Source of the DNA: Xenophilus sp003671765
GTDB lineage: Bacteria > Pseudomonadota > Gammaproteobacteria > Burkholderiales > Burkholderiaceae_C
Length of the DNA stretch: 64,000 bases
NCBI GenBank assembly: GCA_051414805.1
Contig: CP166702.1
Coordinates: 3,348,001-3,412,000 of the forward strand
Direction of reading: 5' to 3'
Shown: piece by piece, positions 1 through 8,579 of the stretch
How positions within the stretch are numbered: the first letter of the stretch is position 1
Layout of the letters: each line of letters opens with the position of its first letter
Position numbers and translations under genes: made by a program
The notes under the pieces: model-generated
The model's input: the letters and a program-made list of their open reading frames with translations, nothing else
What the model was told of the DNA's origin: nothing
The model's database searches: none

Positions 1-728
1 GCGGCGGCGGCCTGGGCGTCGCCCTCGCCCTTGATCTTCTGTGCGTCGCGGTAGGCGTTGGCCACCGTGACCTCGCGCTGGCGGTCGGCATCGGCGCGGA
101 TCTTCTCGCCCTCGGCCTGGCCGGTGGAGCGCAGCTCGTTGGCCACGCGCTTGCGCTCGGCCTCCATGCGGCGGTAGACCGATTCGGTGATGGCCTCGAC
201 GTAGTCGATGCGCGTCACGCGCACGTCGACGATGTCGACGCCCCACGGGTTGCCGCCCTTCACGACCGAGAGGACTTCACGCTTGACGTCGTTCATCACG
301 TCGTCGCGGCGGGTGGAGATCAGCTCGCGCACGGTGCGCTTGTTGATGTTCTCCTGGAAAGCGTTGCGCACCACGCGGTTGAGCTGCACCGCACCGGCGT
401 TCTCGTCCAGGCCCACGTTGCGGATGTAGGCCTGCGGGTCGACGATGCGCCAGCGCACGTACCAGTCGATGACCACGCGCTGCTTCTCGGCCGTGAGCAT
501 GGGCTCGGTGTCCAGGCTGGAGAGCGTCAGCAGCCGCTTGTCGATGTACGACACGTTCTGGAACGGGGGCGGCAGCTTGAACTTCAGGCCCGGCTCGGTG
601 ATGACTTCCTTGATCTGGCCCAGGGCGTAGACCACGCCGAACTGGCGCTGGTCGACGACGAAGAGCATGGAGCTGGCCAGCACGAGCAGCACGAGCAGCG
701 AGGCGCCGATGAATCCGATTCTGTTCAT
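1..728 (-). CDS. hflC: HflC, SPFH/band-7 regulator of FtsH protease (partial, C-terminus outside window)
   Basis: This gene encodes the HflC half of the HflKC membrane complex, which surrounds FtsH in the inner membrane and modulates its proteolysis. The visible 242 residues start with a hydrophobic segment at about residues 5-25, followed by the SPFH core (DQRQFGVVYALGQ, then EPGLKFKLPPPFQ). A charged helical region rich in Ala, Glu and Arg follows and runs off the window edge. The ATG at 726-728 lies 17 bp after the hflK stop, so the two are co-transcribed. Family members are about 290-300 residues, so roughly 50-60 codons are missing. The assignment is strong from both sequence and the hflX-hflK-hflC order. 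Confidence 0.95.
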   Translation of the reverse strand, partial: MNRIGFIGASLLVLLVLASSMLFVVDQRQFGVVYALGQIKEVITEPGLKFKLPPPFQNVSYIDKRLLTLSSLDTEPMLTAEKQRVVIDWYVRWRIVDPQAYIRNVGLDENAGAVQLNRVVRNAFQENINKRTVRELISTRRDDVMNDVKREVLSVVKGGNPWGVDIVDVRVTRIDYVEAITESVYRRMEAERKRVANELRSTGQAEGEKIRADADRQREVTVANAYRDAQKIKGEGDAQAAA

Positions 729-745
729 GGTTGTGGTCTCCCGGC

Positions 746-2200
746 TCAGCGTGCGTCGCGGTCGCGCGAGCGGCCGCTGTCGCGGGCGCGCGAATCGCTC
801 GGGGCGACGGGAATGGACGAGGACTGCGGCGGCGCCGTGCCGGCCACGCTCGGCGGCGCGCCGTCGGCGGGCGCAGCGGCTGCGGCGCCGGAGGATTGCA
901 TCAGCTTGTCGAGCGGCAGGTACAGCAGGTTGGACCCCTGTTTCGTCTCCACCAGCACCTTGGTGGTGTTGTTGTAGATCTGTTGCATGGCGTCGGTGTA
1001 CATGCGGTCGCGCGTCACCTGCGGCGCCTTCTGGTATTCGGTGAGCACCTGCGCGAAGCGCTGCGCATCACCCTGCGCCTGCGCCACCACGCGGGCCTTG
1101 TAGGCTTCGGATTCTTCCTTCAGCCGCGAGGCGGTACCGACGGCGCGGGGCACCACGTCGTTGGCATAGGCCTGGGCCTCGTTCTTGGCCCGCTCGCGCT
1201 CCTGACCCGCCTTGAGCACGTCGTCGAAGGCCGCCTGCACCTGCTCCGGCGGGCGCACACCGCCCTGCTGCAGGTTGATGCCGACGACCTCGACGCCGAC
1301 CTTGTAGCGGTCCAGGATGCTCTGCATGAGCTGGCGCACGCGCGGCGCGATCTGGTCGCGCTCCTCCGCCAGCGCGGCGTCCATCCGCATCTTGCCGACC
1401 ACCTCGCGCACGGCCGTCTCGGCCACCTGCACCACCGTCTCGCTCGGGCTCTTGCTCTCGAAGAGCCAGGCGCGGGCGTCGTTCAGGCGGTACTGCACGG
1501 CGAACTTGATTTCGACGATGTTCTCGTCCTCGGTGAGCATGGCCGACTCGCGCAGGCCGGTGGAGCGCACGATGCTGTCGCGGCCCACGTCGGTCGAGCG
1601 GATCTGCGTCACCACCACCAGTTCATGGCGCTGGATTGGGTACGGCAGTCGCCAGTTGAAGCCGGCGCCCACGGTTTCCTTGTAGCGGCCGAACTGGGTG
1701 ATCACGGCCTGCTGGCCTTCGTTGACGATGAAGAAGCCCGTGCCCAGCCAGATCAGCACCGCCACGGCGGCGATCAGGCCGATGCCGAAGCCGGCGTTCT
1801 TCATGTCGGGCTTGTAGTTGTTGCCGCCCCCGCCATTGCCGTTGGGTCGCGGGCCGCCGCCGCGACCGCCGCCGAACATGCCGCCGAGCTTGCGGTTGAA
1901 GTCGCGCCACAGTTCGTCGAGGTCGGGCGGGCCCTGGTTGGGGCCTTGGCCACGCGGGCGGTTGCCGTTGTTGCCCGACGGAGGGGACGGATCGTTCTCG
2001 GGCGGTCGGCTCGGTGCCGGGCGCTCGCCGTCGGAGGAGGACGGCTCGTCGCTGCGGCCCCAGCGACCGTCGTTCAGGTTGAACATGCCCGGAAACCGGC
2101 TGGCGAGAAAACGCAGCACCGCTCCCCGTCGTTCTGTCTTCCTCGGGGGCTGCGCCGGCAGCAATCCGGGTCGGGGCGCGCTCTCTGGCATGGACGTCAT
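746..2200 (-). CDS. hflK: HflK, SPFH/band-7 regulator of FtsH protease
   Basis: HflK pairs with HflC in the periplasm-facing cage around FtsH. The frame gives 484 residues: a Pro/Gly/Asn-rich cytoplasmic N-terminus, one membrane segment at about 138-159 (GIGLIAAVAVLIWLGTGFF), the SPFH domain (NEGQQAVITQFGRY, then GFNWRLPYPIQ), and a low-complexity Ala/Pro/Ser/Arg tail from about 430. The start is uncertain. ATG at 2200 gives the full frame, but family members usually begin near the MFNLNDGRWGR motif, whose ATG is at 2086. The sequence TATAAG about 15 nt upstream of 2200 could be a -10 box for local transcription, but no convincing -35 accompanies it. Confidence 0.93.
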   Translation of the reverse strand: MTSMPESAPRPGLLPAQPPRKTERRGAVLRFLASRFPGMFNLNDGRWGRSDEPSSSDGERPAPSRPPENDPSPPSGNNGNRPRGQGPNQGPPDLDELWRDFNRKLGGMFGGGRGGGPRPNGNGGGGNNYKPDMKNAGFGIGLIAAVAVLIWLGTGFFIVNEGQQAVITQFGRYKETVGAGFNWRLPYPIQRHELVVVTQIRSTDVGRDSIVRSTGLRESAMLTEDENIVEIKFAVQYRLNDARAWLFESKSPSETVVQVAETAVREVVGKMRMDAALAEERDQIAPRVRQLMQSILDRYKVGVEVVGINLQQGGVRPPEQVQAAFDDVLKAGQERERAKNEAQAYANDVVPRAVGTASRLKEESEAYKARVVAQAQGDAQRFAQVLTEYQKAPQVTRDRMYTDAMQQIYNNTTKVLVETKQGSNLLYLPLDKLMQSSGAAAAAPADGAPPSVAGTAPPQSSSIPVAPSDSRARDSGRSRDRDAR

Positions 2201-2238
2201 TCGTTTCGCTTCTTATAGAAGGCAGCTATTGTGCCCAA

Positions 2239-3417
2239 TCAGTGCGTGGCGCCCTGCAATTCGGTGTGCTCGGCTGGGGGCATGCTCTCGTCCTGTGCGG
2301 CCGCCTGCGCCGCGCGCTGCGCCAGCAGCTCGCGCAGCGCCGGCAGACCCTCGCCCGAGTGGGCACTGAGGAAGAGCCGCGGCACGCGCTGGCCGTCGAT
2401 CTCCATCTCGTCGGCCAGGGCGTGCGGCCGGTGGTCCGCATCCAGCGCATCGAGCTTGTTGAAGACCAGCAGCTGCGGCACATCGCCGGCGCCGATGTCC
2501 TGCAGCACCTGCTGCACTTCGGCGATCTGCTCGGGGTGGTGCGGGTTGGAGGCATCGACCACGTGCAGCAGCAGGTCGGCATCGACGGCCTCCTGCAGCG
2601 TGGCCTTGAAGGCATCCACCAGGCCGTGCGGCAGTTCGCGGATGAAGCCCACGGTGTCGGAGATCGACACGCGCCGCCCAACGTCGCCCAGGTACAGGTG
2701 GCGCGTCGTGGTGTCGAGCGTGGCGAAGAGCTGGTCGGCCGCATACGCTCGGGCCTTGACCAGCGCGTTGAACAGCGAGGACTTGCCGGCGTTGGTGTAT
2801 CCCACCAGCGAGATGTTGAAGGTGTCGCGACGCTCGCGCTGGCGGCGCTGCGTGCCGCGCTGCTTCTGCACCTTGGACAGGCGCTCTCGTGTGCGCTTGA
2901 TCGACGCGTCGATCATGCGGCGGTCGAGCTCGATCTGCTTCTCGCCCGGGCCGCCGCGCACGCCGGCGCCGCCGGTCTGGCGCTCCAGGTGGGACCAGCG
3001 ACGGACGAGCCGCGTGCTGAGGTACTGCAGGCGCGCCAGTTCGACCTGCAGCTTGCCCTCGTGGCTGCGCGCGCGCTGGGCGAAGATCTCGAGGATCAGG
3101 AAGGTGCGGTCGTAGACGGCCACGCCGAGCGCGCGCTCGAGGTTGCGTTGCTGGGCCGGCGAGATGGCCTGGTCGAAGATGACTTCGCTGGCGCGATGCA
3201 GTTCGGCGAGTTCGCGGATCTCGTCGGCCTTGCCGCTGCCGACGAAGAGCGCCGCATCGGGCGCCTTGCGTTTGCAGATGAGGCGGGCGACGGGCTCGAG
3301 GCCGGCGGTCTGCGCGAGCAGGCCGAGCTCCTCGAGGTCGCTGTCGAAATGGGGGTGGCCGAAATCGACGCCGACGAGGATGACGGCGCCGTCCTGGCGG
3401 GGAATGGGTTCAGACAA
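2239..3417 (-). CDS. hflX: GTPase HflX, ribosome-associated
   Basis: HflX is a TRAFAC GTPase that binds the 50S subunit and splits stalled or heat-damaged ribosomes. The 392-residue product has the N-terminal HflX domain with the glycine motif RGGPGEKQIELDRR at about 154-167 and a predicted coiled coil near 170-195. The G domain shows G1 GYTNAGKSS (206-214), G3 DTVGF (254-258), G4 NKLD (320-323) and a G5-like SAHSG (351-355). It follows hfq after a 56-bp gap that holds an intrinsic terminator, and precedes hflK by 38 bp. Length and motifs are normal for the family. Confidence 0.96.
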   Translation of the reverse strand: MSEPIPRQDGAVILVGVDFGHPHFDSDLEELGLLAQTAGLEPVARLICKRKAPDAALFVGSGKADEIRELAELHRASEVIFDQAISPAQQRNLERALGVAVYDRTFLILEIFAQRARSHEGKLQVELARLQYLSTRLVRRWSHLERQTGGAGVRGGPGEKQIELDRRMIDASIKRTRERLSKVQKQRGTQRRQRERRDTFNISLVGYTNAGKSSLFNALVKARAYAADQLFATLDTTTRHLYLGDVGRRVSISDTVGFIRELPHGLVDAFKATLQEAVDADLLLHVVDASNPHHPEQIAEVQQVLQDIGAGDVPQLLVFNKLDALDADHRPHALADEMEIDGQRVPRLFLSAHSGEGLPALRELLAQRAAQAAAQDESMPPAEHTELQGATH

Positions 3418-3433
3418 TCGGAACGGACTTCAG

Positions 3434-3460
3434 AAAAAGGCGGGGCGGCCGAAGCCGCCC
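3434..3460 (-). terminator. UUCG-loop intrinsic terminator/attenuator between hfq and hflX
   Basis: On the minus strand a 7-bp stem GGGCGGC/GCCGCCC closes a UUCG tetraloop and is followed within four bases by five U residues. It lies just after the hfq stop and ends only about 16 nt before the hflX ATG, so hflX must be expressed by readthrough or from a promoter upstream of the stem. Confidence 0.75.
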
Positions 3461-3473
3461 TGCCCTGCGCCGT

Positions 3474-3719
3474 TCAGCCGCCTGCGTCGTCGTTCTCGGT
3501 GACCGAGAAGTTGACCGCGCGGCCCGGCACGATGGTGGAGATGGCGTGCTTGTAGACCATTTGCGTCACTGTGTTGCGAAGCAGAACGACGTACTGGTCG
3601 AACGATTCGATCTGGCCCTGCAGCTTGATGCCGTTGACCAGATAGATCGAGACCGGCACGTGCTCGCGACGCAGCGTGTTCAGAAACGGGTCTTGTAGGA
3701 GTTGCCCTTTGTTGCTCAC
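3474..3719 (-). CDS. hfq: RNA chaperone Hfq
   Basis: Hfq is the hexameric Sm-like protein that pairs small RNAs with mRNAs. The 81-residue product carries the Sm1 motif (VSIYLVNGIKLQGQIESFDQY) and the Sm2 signature YKHAIST. The short acidic tail ends ENDDAGG. I place the start at GTG 3717-3719, because GGAG lies six bases upstream and the protein then begins MSNKGQLLQDPFLN as in other betaproteobacterial Hfq proteins. An in-frame ATG at 3735-3737 would add six residues but would put this Shine-Dalgarno inside the gene. The 156-bp gap upstream, after der, presumably holds its promoter. Confidence 0.97.
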   Translation of the reverse strand: MSNKGQLLQDPFLNTLRREHVPVSIYLVNGIKLQGQIESFDQYVVLLRNTVTQMVYKHAISTIVPGRAVNFSVTENDDAGG

Positions 3720-3875
3720 GATATTCTCCGTGTTCAAAAAGAAGTTGTTGGACCGGGCACCTTAACACAGCGTTTCCGCGCTGCAGCAAGGTTTCCGAAT
3801 GGCCTTCGAAAATTGACGGTTGCGACCGACAGCCGCGAAGGCAGAACGCAGCAGGTGGGCACGCTGCCGCCCGTT

Positions 3876-5228
3876 TCAAGCCCCTGGCTTGTCGGCGTAC
3901 GGGTTGTGCGAGGTCTTGAACTCGATCCGAAGCGGCGTGCCGACCAGGTCGAACTCCTTGCGGAAGCGCGCCTCGAGAAAGCGCCGGTAGCTCTCGCTCA
4001 CGTGCTCCAGCGAATTGCCGTGCACCACGATCACGGGCGGGTTCATGCCGCCCTGGTGGGCATAGCGCAGCTTGGGCCGGAACATGCCGCTCTTCTTGGG
4101 CGCCTGGAACTGCACGGATTCGAGCAGCAGGCGTGTCAGCACCGGCGTGGACATCTTGCGCATCGCCGAGCGGTGGGCCTGGACGATCGATTGCCAGACC
4201 GGCCCGAGGCCGAGGCGCTTCCTGGCCGAAATGAAATGCACCGCGGCGAACTTCAGGAAGGGCAGCCGGTTCTCGAGCTGGCGCTGGATCTGCTCGCGCT
4301 GGTAGCTGTCGACGGCATCCCACTTGTTGATCGCGACCACCACCGCGCGCCCGGCCTCGAGGACGAAGCCCGCGATGTGGGCGTCCTGGTCGGTCACGCC
4401 CTCGGTGGCATCGATGAGCAGCAGCACCACGTTGGCCGACTCGATGGCCTGCAGCGTCTTGACGACCGAGAACTTCTCGATCGCCTCGAACACGCGCCCC
4501 TTGCGGCGCAGCCCCGCGGTGTCGATGAGTTCGAAGCGCTGCCCGTTGCGCTCCAGAGGCACGCTGATCGCATCACGCGTGGTGCCGGGCAGGTCGAAGG
4601 CGACCAGCCGTTCCTCGCCCAGCCAGGTGTTGATCAGCGTGGACTTGCCCACGTTCGGCCGGCCAGCGACGGCCAGGCGGATCGGCCGGCTGGCCGGGTC
4701 GTCCGCCTCGCCCTCCTCCGGCTCGTCGGGCGGCGGCGGCAACGTGTCGAGCGCCAGTTCGATCAGCGCGCGCACGCCCTGCCCGTGGGCCGAGGAAATC
4801 GGATGCACGTCGCCGAAGCCCAGTTCGTAGAACTCGGCCAGGCGGCTGCTGTCCTTCATGCCTTCGGCCTTGTTCACCGCCAGCAGGCAGGGCTTGCCCA
4901 GGCGCCGCAGTTCGTTGGCGATGTCGTGGTCCTGGGCCGAGAGGCCCTGTCGGCCGTCGAGCACGAAGACGACGACGTCGGCCTCGGCCACGGCCTGGCG
5001 CGTCTGCTTGGCCATCTCGCGGTAGATGCCGCTGCCGGCGTCGGGCTCGAAGCCGCCGGTGTCGATGACGATGAATTCGCGCGGCCCGATGTGCCCGGTG
5101 CCGTAGTGGCGGTCGCGCGTCAGGCCGGCGAAGTCGGCCACGATCGCGTCACGCGTCTGCGTGAGGCGGTTGAACAAGGTCGACTTGCCCACGTTCGGGC
5201 GGCCGACCAGGGCGATGACGGGTTTCAT
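3876..5228 (-). CDS. der: Ribosome biogenesis GTPase Der (EngA)
   Basis: Der is the essential double-GTPase needed for 50S subunit maturation. The 450-residue protein has two P-loops of identical sequence, GRPNVGKS at residues 9-16 and 189-196, an acidic linker near 167-178 (PDEPEEGEADD), and the C-terminal KH-like domain that ends near HNPYADKPGA. I chose ATG 5226-5228 because the protein then starts MKPVIALVGRPN; a longer frame to 5258 adds non-conserved residues. An intrinsic terminator after bamB separates it from the upstream block, so it probably has its own promoter in 5229-5270, although I see no clear -35/-10. Confidence 0.96.
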   Translation of the reverse strand: MKPVIALVGRPNVGKSTLFNRLTQTRDAIVADFAGLTRDRHYGTGHIGPREFIVIDTGGFEPDAGSGIYREMAKQTRQAVAEADVVVFVLDGRQGLSAQDHDIANELRRLGKPCLLAVNKAEGMKDSSRLAEFYELGFGDVHPISSAHGQGVRALIELALDTLPPPPDEPEEGEADDPASRPIRLAVAGRPNVGKSTLINTWLGEERLVAFDLPGTTRDAISVPLERNGQRFELIDTAGLRRKGRVFEAIEKFSVVKTLQAIESANVVLLLIDATEGVTDQDAHIAGFVLEAGRAVVVAINKWDAVDSYQREQIQRQLENRLPFLKFAAVHFISARKRLGLGPVWQSIVQAHRSAMRKMSTPVLTRLLLESVQFQAPKKSGMFRPKLRYAHQGGMNPPVIVVHGNSLEHVSESYRRFLEARFRKEFDLVGTPLRIEFKTSHNPYADKPGA

Positions 5229-5270
5229 GGGCTGACTGTATCCCGCGGACGCGCACAACGCGGCCGGCAG

Positions 5271-5295
5271 AAAAAAGACGCCGCAGGGCGGCGTC
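5271..5295 (-). terminator. Intrinsic terminator after bamB
   Basis: On the minus strand a perfect 8-bp stem GACGCCGC/GCGGCGTC with a 3-nt loop is followed directly by six U residues. It sits between the bamB stop and the der start. Confidence 0.9.
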
Positions 5296-5360
5296 GTTTG
5301 GAAGGCCGGATTTGCAGCCGGCGCGGCAGGAAGATGGGCGGCGCAGCCGCCGTACCGGAC

Positions 5361-6515
5361 CTATTCGGGCCGGTAGCCGAAGACCCCGCCGTTGCGGGTC
5401 ACGACCACCACGGTGTTGGCGGCCAGCACCGGCGCGGCCGCGATGGCCGAGCCATCGGGTGCCAGGCGGTTGAGCGGCGAGCCATCCTCGCGCGACAGGA
5501 AGTGCACGGTGCCGGTGTCTTCGCCGACCACGAGCGTGCGACCCACGGCCAGCGGCGCGGTGAGCGTGCGCAGGCGCAGCCGGTCGGAGGTCCACATCAC
5601 GTTGCCGTCGGTGCGGCGCCAGGCGACCACGCTGCCGTTCGAATCGGTGCCGTACACCGCGCGCTCGTCGCCGCCCACGCCTTCGGCGCCGACGGAGGGC
5701 TTGTTCCACAGCAGCGTGCCGCGGGTGGTGTCGACGCAGCCGACGGCCGCGTAGTAGGCGCGCGCGCAGACGGTCTCGCCGACACGGCTCACGGTGCCGG
5801 TCAGGTCGACCAGGCGCTCGACGTCGTTGGTGCCACGGGGCGAGGCGATGGGGACTTCCCAGCGCGAGACGCCGTTGTTCGGGTTCATGCCCACCATGCG
5901 CGCGCCCACGCCGGCGACCAGGGTGTCGCCGATCGGGAACATCACGCCGGGCTTGCGCAGCACCAGCGCGTCGCCGGCGGCACGGGTCTGGGTCCAGAGG
6001 CGGCGGCCGCTCTGCCCGTCGAAGGCGGTGGTGCTGCGGTCGGCGGTCTGTGCGAACACGCGGCGGCCGGCCACCAGCGGCGCGGTGTAGGTTTCGGCAG
6101 GCAGGCGCTCCTTCCAGAGCACCTTGCCGCCCTGCAGGGCCACCAGTTCGTTGTTGGCCGTGACCACCGCGGCCAGCGAACCGTCGCTGCCGACGCCGGC
6201 GATCAGGGGCGCGCCCACGCTGGCGCGCCACTGCTCGGCGCCGGTGCGGGCATCGATCGCCACCACGGTGCCGTCGGCCGCGGCCACCGTGACGGTGTCG
6301 CCACTGACCGCCGTCTGCAGCGGGAAGGCCACCGAGGGCAGCTTGGCGGTCCAGGCCTGGCGAACGCCCATCAAGGCGTTGTTGGGCGGCAGTTCGGCCG
6401 GCTTGGGCTTGGCCGTGCCCGAGCAGGCCGCGATGCTGGCGGCGACCGCTATCAAAACCATAGCTGCTCCCGCACGAAGGACGGGCGCTGGAGCACTAAA
6501 ACGCTTGAAATTCAT
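5361..6515 (-). CDS. bamB: Outer membrane protein assembly factor BamB (lipoprotein)
   Basis: BamB is the beta-propeller lipoprotein of the BAM complex that inserts outer-membrane beta-barrels. The 384-residue product has a lipoprotein signal peptide with lipobox IAAC and lipidation Cys31, followed by WD/PQQ-type repeats such as VVAIDARTGAEQWRAS. The start is ATG 6513-6515; open sequence further upstream belongs to the overlapping yfgM region. It follows yfgM after 11 bp. Most of the signal peptide (about residues 8-23) is encoded by a copy of the dispersed palindromic repeat described separately, which is unusual for an essential export signal. The gene is closed by a strong terminator. Confidence 0.95.
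   Translation of the reverse strand: MNFKRFSAPAPVLRAGAAMVLIAVAASIAACSGTAKPKPAELPPNNALMGVRQAWTAKLPSVAFPLQTAVSGDTVTVAAADGTVVAIDARTGAEQWRASVGAPLIAGVGSDGSLAAVVTANNELVALQGGKVLWKERLPAETYTAPLVAGRRVFAQTADRSTTAFDGQSGRRLWTQTRAAGDALVLRKPGVMFPIGDTLVAGVGARMVGMNPNNGVSRWEVPIASPRGTNDVERLVDLTGTVSRVGETVCARAYYAAVGCVDTTRGTLLWNKPSVGAEGVGGDERAVYGTDSNGSVVAWRRTDGNVMWTSDRLRLRTLTAPLAVGRTLVVGEDTGTVHFLSREDGSPLNRLAPDGSAIAAAPVLAANTVVVVTRNGGVFGYRPE
6448..6495 (+). repeat. Dispersed palindrome-hairpin repeat, copy inside the bamB signal sequence
   Basis: The 17-bp box GCTATCAAAACCATAGC (6448-6464) is followed by a 5-nt spacer, the 19-nt segment CCGCACGAAGGACGGGCGC (6470-6488) and TGGAGCA. The outer bases GCTCC and GGAGC also pair. 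The copy is antisense to bamB and read in frame, supplying residues about 8-23. Confidence 0.7.
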
Positions 6516-6526
6516 GGTGCGTGCGA

Positions 6527-7210
6527 TCAGGGGTTGGTCTTGGCCGGAGCCGCGGTTGCTTCGAGGGTCTTCGGGTCCACGCCCACGGCATTGAGCTTGA
6601 TCTCCACCAGACGGCGGTATTCGGAGCCGGTGCCGAGCGCCTTCCAGGCCTTTTCGTACTCGGTGCGTGCCTCGTCGCGCTTGCCCTGCGCGGCGTAGAT
6701 GTCGCCGCGGCGGTCGGCCACAAGGCCTTCGAAGGGTTGGGGCACGCTGGCCGACAACTGCTTGAGCGCCTCGTCCCAGGCCTTGGTGTCCATGAGTTCG
6801 GCGGCCAGGCGCAGCCTTGCGATCGCCTGGTAGCCGGGATCGACGGCGTTCTCGGCCACCCAGGCCAGGGCCGCGCGCGAGGCCTCGGGCTTGCCCTTGT
6901 CGGCCAGCGACTTCGCGGCCAGCAGGCCGGCCTGCTGCGCGTAGGCCGTGCGGGCAAAGCGGCTCTTGACGTCGCCGAAGGCGCGCTCGACGCGATCCGC
7001 ATCGCCGGCCTGCACCGCCTGTTCCAGCGTGTCGTAGAGCGCTGCGGCCTGCGCCGCCTGGTTGCGCTGGTAGAACTGCCAGCCGTTCCACGCCACCACG
7101 GCACCGGCGACCAGCAGCACGACCCAGGTGATCAGCGTGCCGTACTTGTTCCAGAAGTGCTTGAGCTGGTCGAGCTGTTCCTGTTCTTCGAGATCGAGAT
7201 GGGTCGCCAT
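6527..7210 (-). CDS. yfgM: YfgM-like tetratricopeptide membrane protein (SecYEG ancillary factor)
   Basis: This matches the YfgM/UPF0070 family, single-span inner-membrane proteins with a periplasmic TPR domain that associate with the SecYEG translocon and periplasmic chaperones. The 227 residues contain a cytoplasmic N-terminus (MATHLDLEEQEQLDQL), a membrane segment at about 25-46 (LITWVVLLVAGAVVAW) and TPR-like helices to the end. It lies between hisS and bamB, the usual gammaproteobacterial and betaproteobacterial order, with 26 bp to hisS and 11 bp to bamB, consistent with co-transcription and a shared role in envelope protein export. Confidence 0.9.
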   Translation of the reverse strand: MATHLDLEEQEQLDQLKHFWNKYGTLITWVVLLVAGAVVAWNGWQFYQRNQAAQAAALYDTLEQAVQAGDADRVERAFGDVKSRFARTAYAQQAGLLAAKSLADKGKPEASRAALAWVAENAVDPGYQAIARLRLAAELMDTKAWDEALKQLSASVPQPFEGLVADRRGDIYAAQGKRDEARTEYEKAWKALGTGSEYRRLVEIKLNAVGVDPKTLEATAAPAKTNP

Positions 7211-7236
7211 GCGTTGTCGTTATGTGAGAGAGAGCC

Positions 7237-8568
7237 TCAGGACGTGGCGCCCTGGGCAGCCGCGGATTGTAGGGTGGCGGCCCAGCCGGCCACATCGGCC
7301 AGCGGCCGGGCGACCTGAGCGCCGCTGCCGTCGCGCAGCGACTTGACGGTGACCTCGCCGCGCGCCATTTCGTCGTCGCCGAAGATGAGCGCGAAGCGCG
7401 CGCCGCTGGCGTCCGCCTTCTTGAACTGGGCCTTCATCCCGCCGCCGCCGGCGTGCTGGACCACGGCCACCCCGGCCGCACGCAGTTGCTCGAGCGCGAC
7501 CATGGCGCGCGGCAGCGCGGCCGCCGAAGGCACGATCGCGTACGCGGCGGGCGCCGTCGACGGCACGGCCAGGCCCAGCTCCTGCACCAGCAGCAGCAGG
7601 CGCTCGATGCCCAGGCCGAAGCCGACGGCCGGGGCCGGCTTGCCGCCCATCTGGCCGATCAGGCCGTCGTAGCGGCCGCCGCCGCACACCGTGCCCTGGG
7701 AGCCGAGCTGGTCGGTGACCCACTCGAACACGGTGAGGTTGTAGTAGTCCATGCCGCGCACCAGGCGCGGGTTGATGCGGTAGGCCAGGCCGGCAGCGTC
7801 GAGCACGGCGCGCACCGCGTCGAAGTGCGCGCGCGACTCCTCGCCGAGGAAGTCCATGAGCTGGGGCGCGGCCTCGACCATGGCCTGCATCGCCGGGTTC
7901 TTGGTGTCCAGGATGCGCAGCGGGTTGCTGTGCAGGCGGCGCTGGGCATCGGCGTCGAGCAGCTCGGCATGCGCCTCGAAGTGGCGGATCAGTGCTTCGC
8001 GGTGCGCCTGGCGCTCGGCGGGCTGGCCGAGGCTGTTGATCTCCAGGCGGACGTGCTGGCCTTCGACCAGGCCCAGCTCGCGCCAAAGCGCACGCACGAG
8101 CAGGATCAGCTCCGCGTCCACGTCCGGCCCGGCAAAGCCCAGGGCCTCGACGTCGAGCTGGTGGAACTGCCGGTACCGGCCCTTCTGCGGCCGCTCGTGG
8201 CGGAACATCGGGCCCATCGTCCACAGGCGCAGCGGGCCGTTGTACAGGGCGTTGTGCTCGACCATCGCCCGCACGATGCCGGCCGTGGCCTCCGGGCGGA
8301 GGGTGAGCTTGTCGCCGTTCATCGAGTCGGTGAAGGAGTACATCTCCTTCTCGACGATGTCGGTCACCTCGCCCAGCCCGCGCACGAAGAGCGCCGTCGG
8401 CTCCACCACCGGCGTGAGGATGTAATGGTAGCCGTAGCGCGCGAGCACGGTGCGCACCGTGGATTCGAACCAGTGCCACAGGGCGGAGTCGGGGAGCTTG
8501 TCCGTGCGCGGCACGCTCGCCGGCAGGATGTCGTTCATGCCTTTGACGGCACTGATCTTGTCAGCCAT
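7237..8568 (-). CDS. hisS: Histidyl-tRNA synthetase
   Basis: HisRS is a class II enzyme that charges tRNA-His. The 443-residue product begins MADKISAVKGMNDILP from ATG 8566-8568. It contains the motif 2 region with RPQKGRYRQFHQLDVEALG, the histidine-specific segment CGGGRYDGLIGQ, and motif 3 GFGLGIERLL. The C-terminal anticodon-binding domain follows. The frame continues upstream without a stop, but that sequence overlaps ispG and is not conserved. The start is 11 bp after the ispG stop. Confidence 0.96.
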   Translation of the reverse strand: MADKISAVKGMNDILPASVPRTDKLPDSALWHWFESTVRTVLARYGYHYILTPVVEPTALFVRGLGEVTDIVEKEMYSFTDSMNGDKLTLRPEATAGIVRAMVEHNALYNGPLRLWTMGPMFRHERPQKGRYRQFHQLDVEALGFAGPDVDAELILLVRALWRELGLVEGQHVRLEINSLGQPAERQAHREALIRHFEAHAELLDADAQRRLHSNPLRILDTKNPAMQAMVEAAPQLMDFLGEESRAHFDAVRAVLDAAGLAYRINPRLVRGMDYYNLTVFEWVTDQLGSQGTVCGGGRYDGLIGQMGGKPAPAVGFGLGIERLLLLVQELGLAVPSTAPAAYAIVPSAAALPRAMVALEQLRAAGVAVVQHAGGGGMKAQFKKADASGARFALIFGDDEMARGEVTVKSLRDGSGAQVARPLADVAGWAATLQSAAAQGATS

Positions 8569-8579
8569 GGAAGAGGAAC

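Noticed and set aside
3702..6698. A 998-codon plus-strand frame opposite der and bamB
   Set aside because: It is antisense to der and bamB, low in sequence diversity and without recognisable domains.
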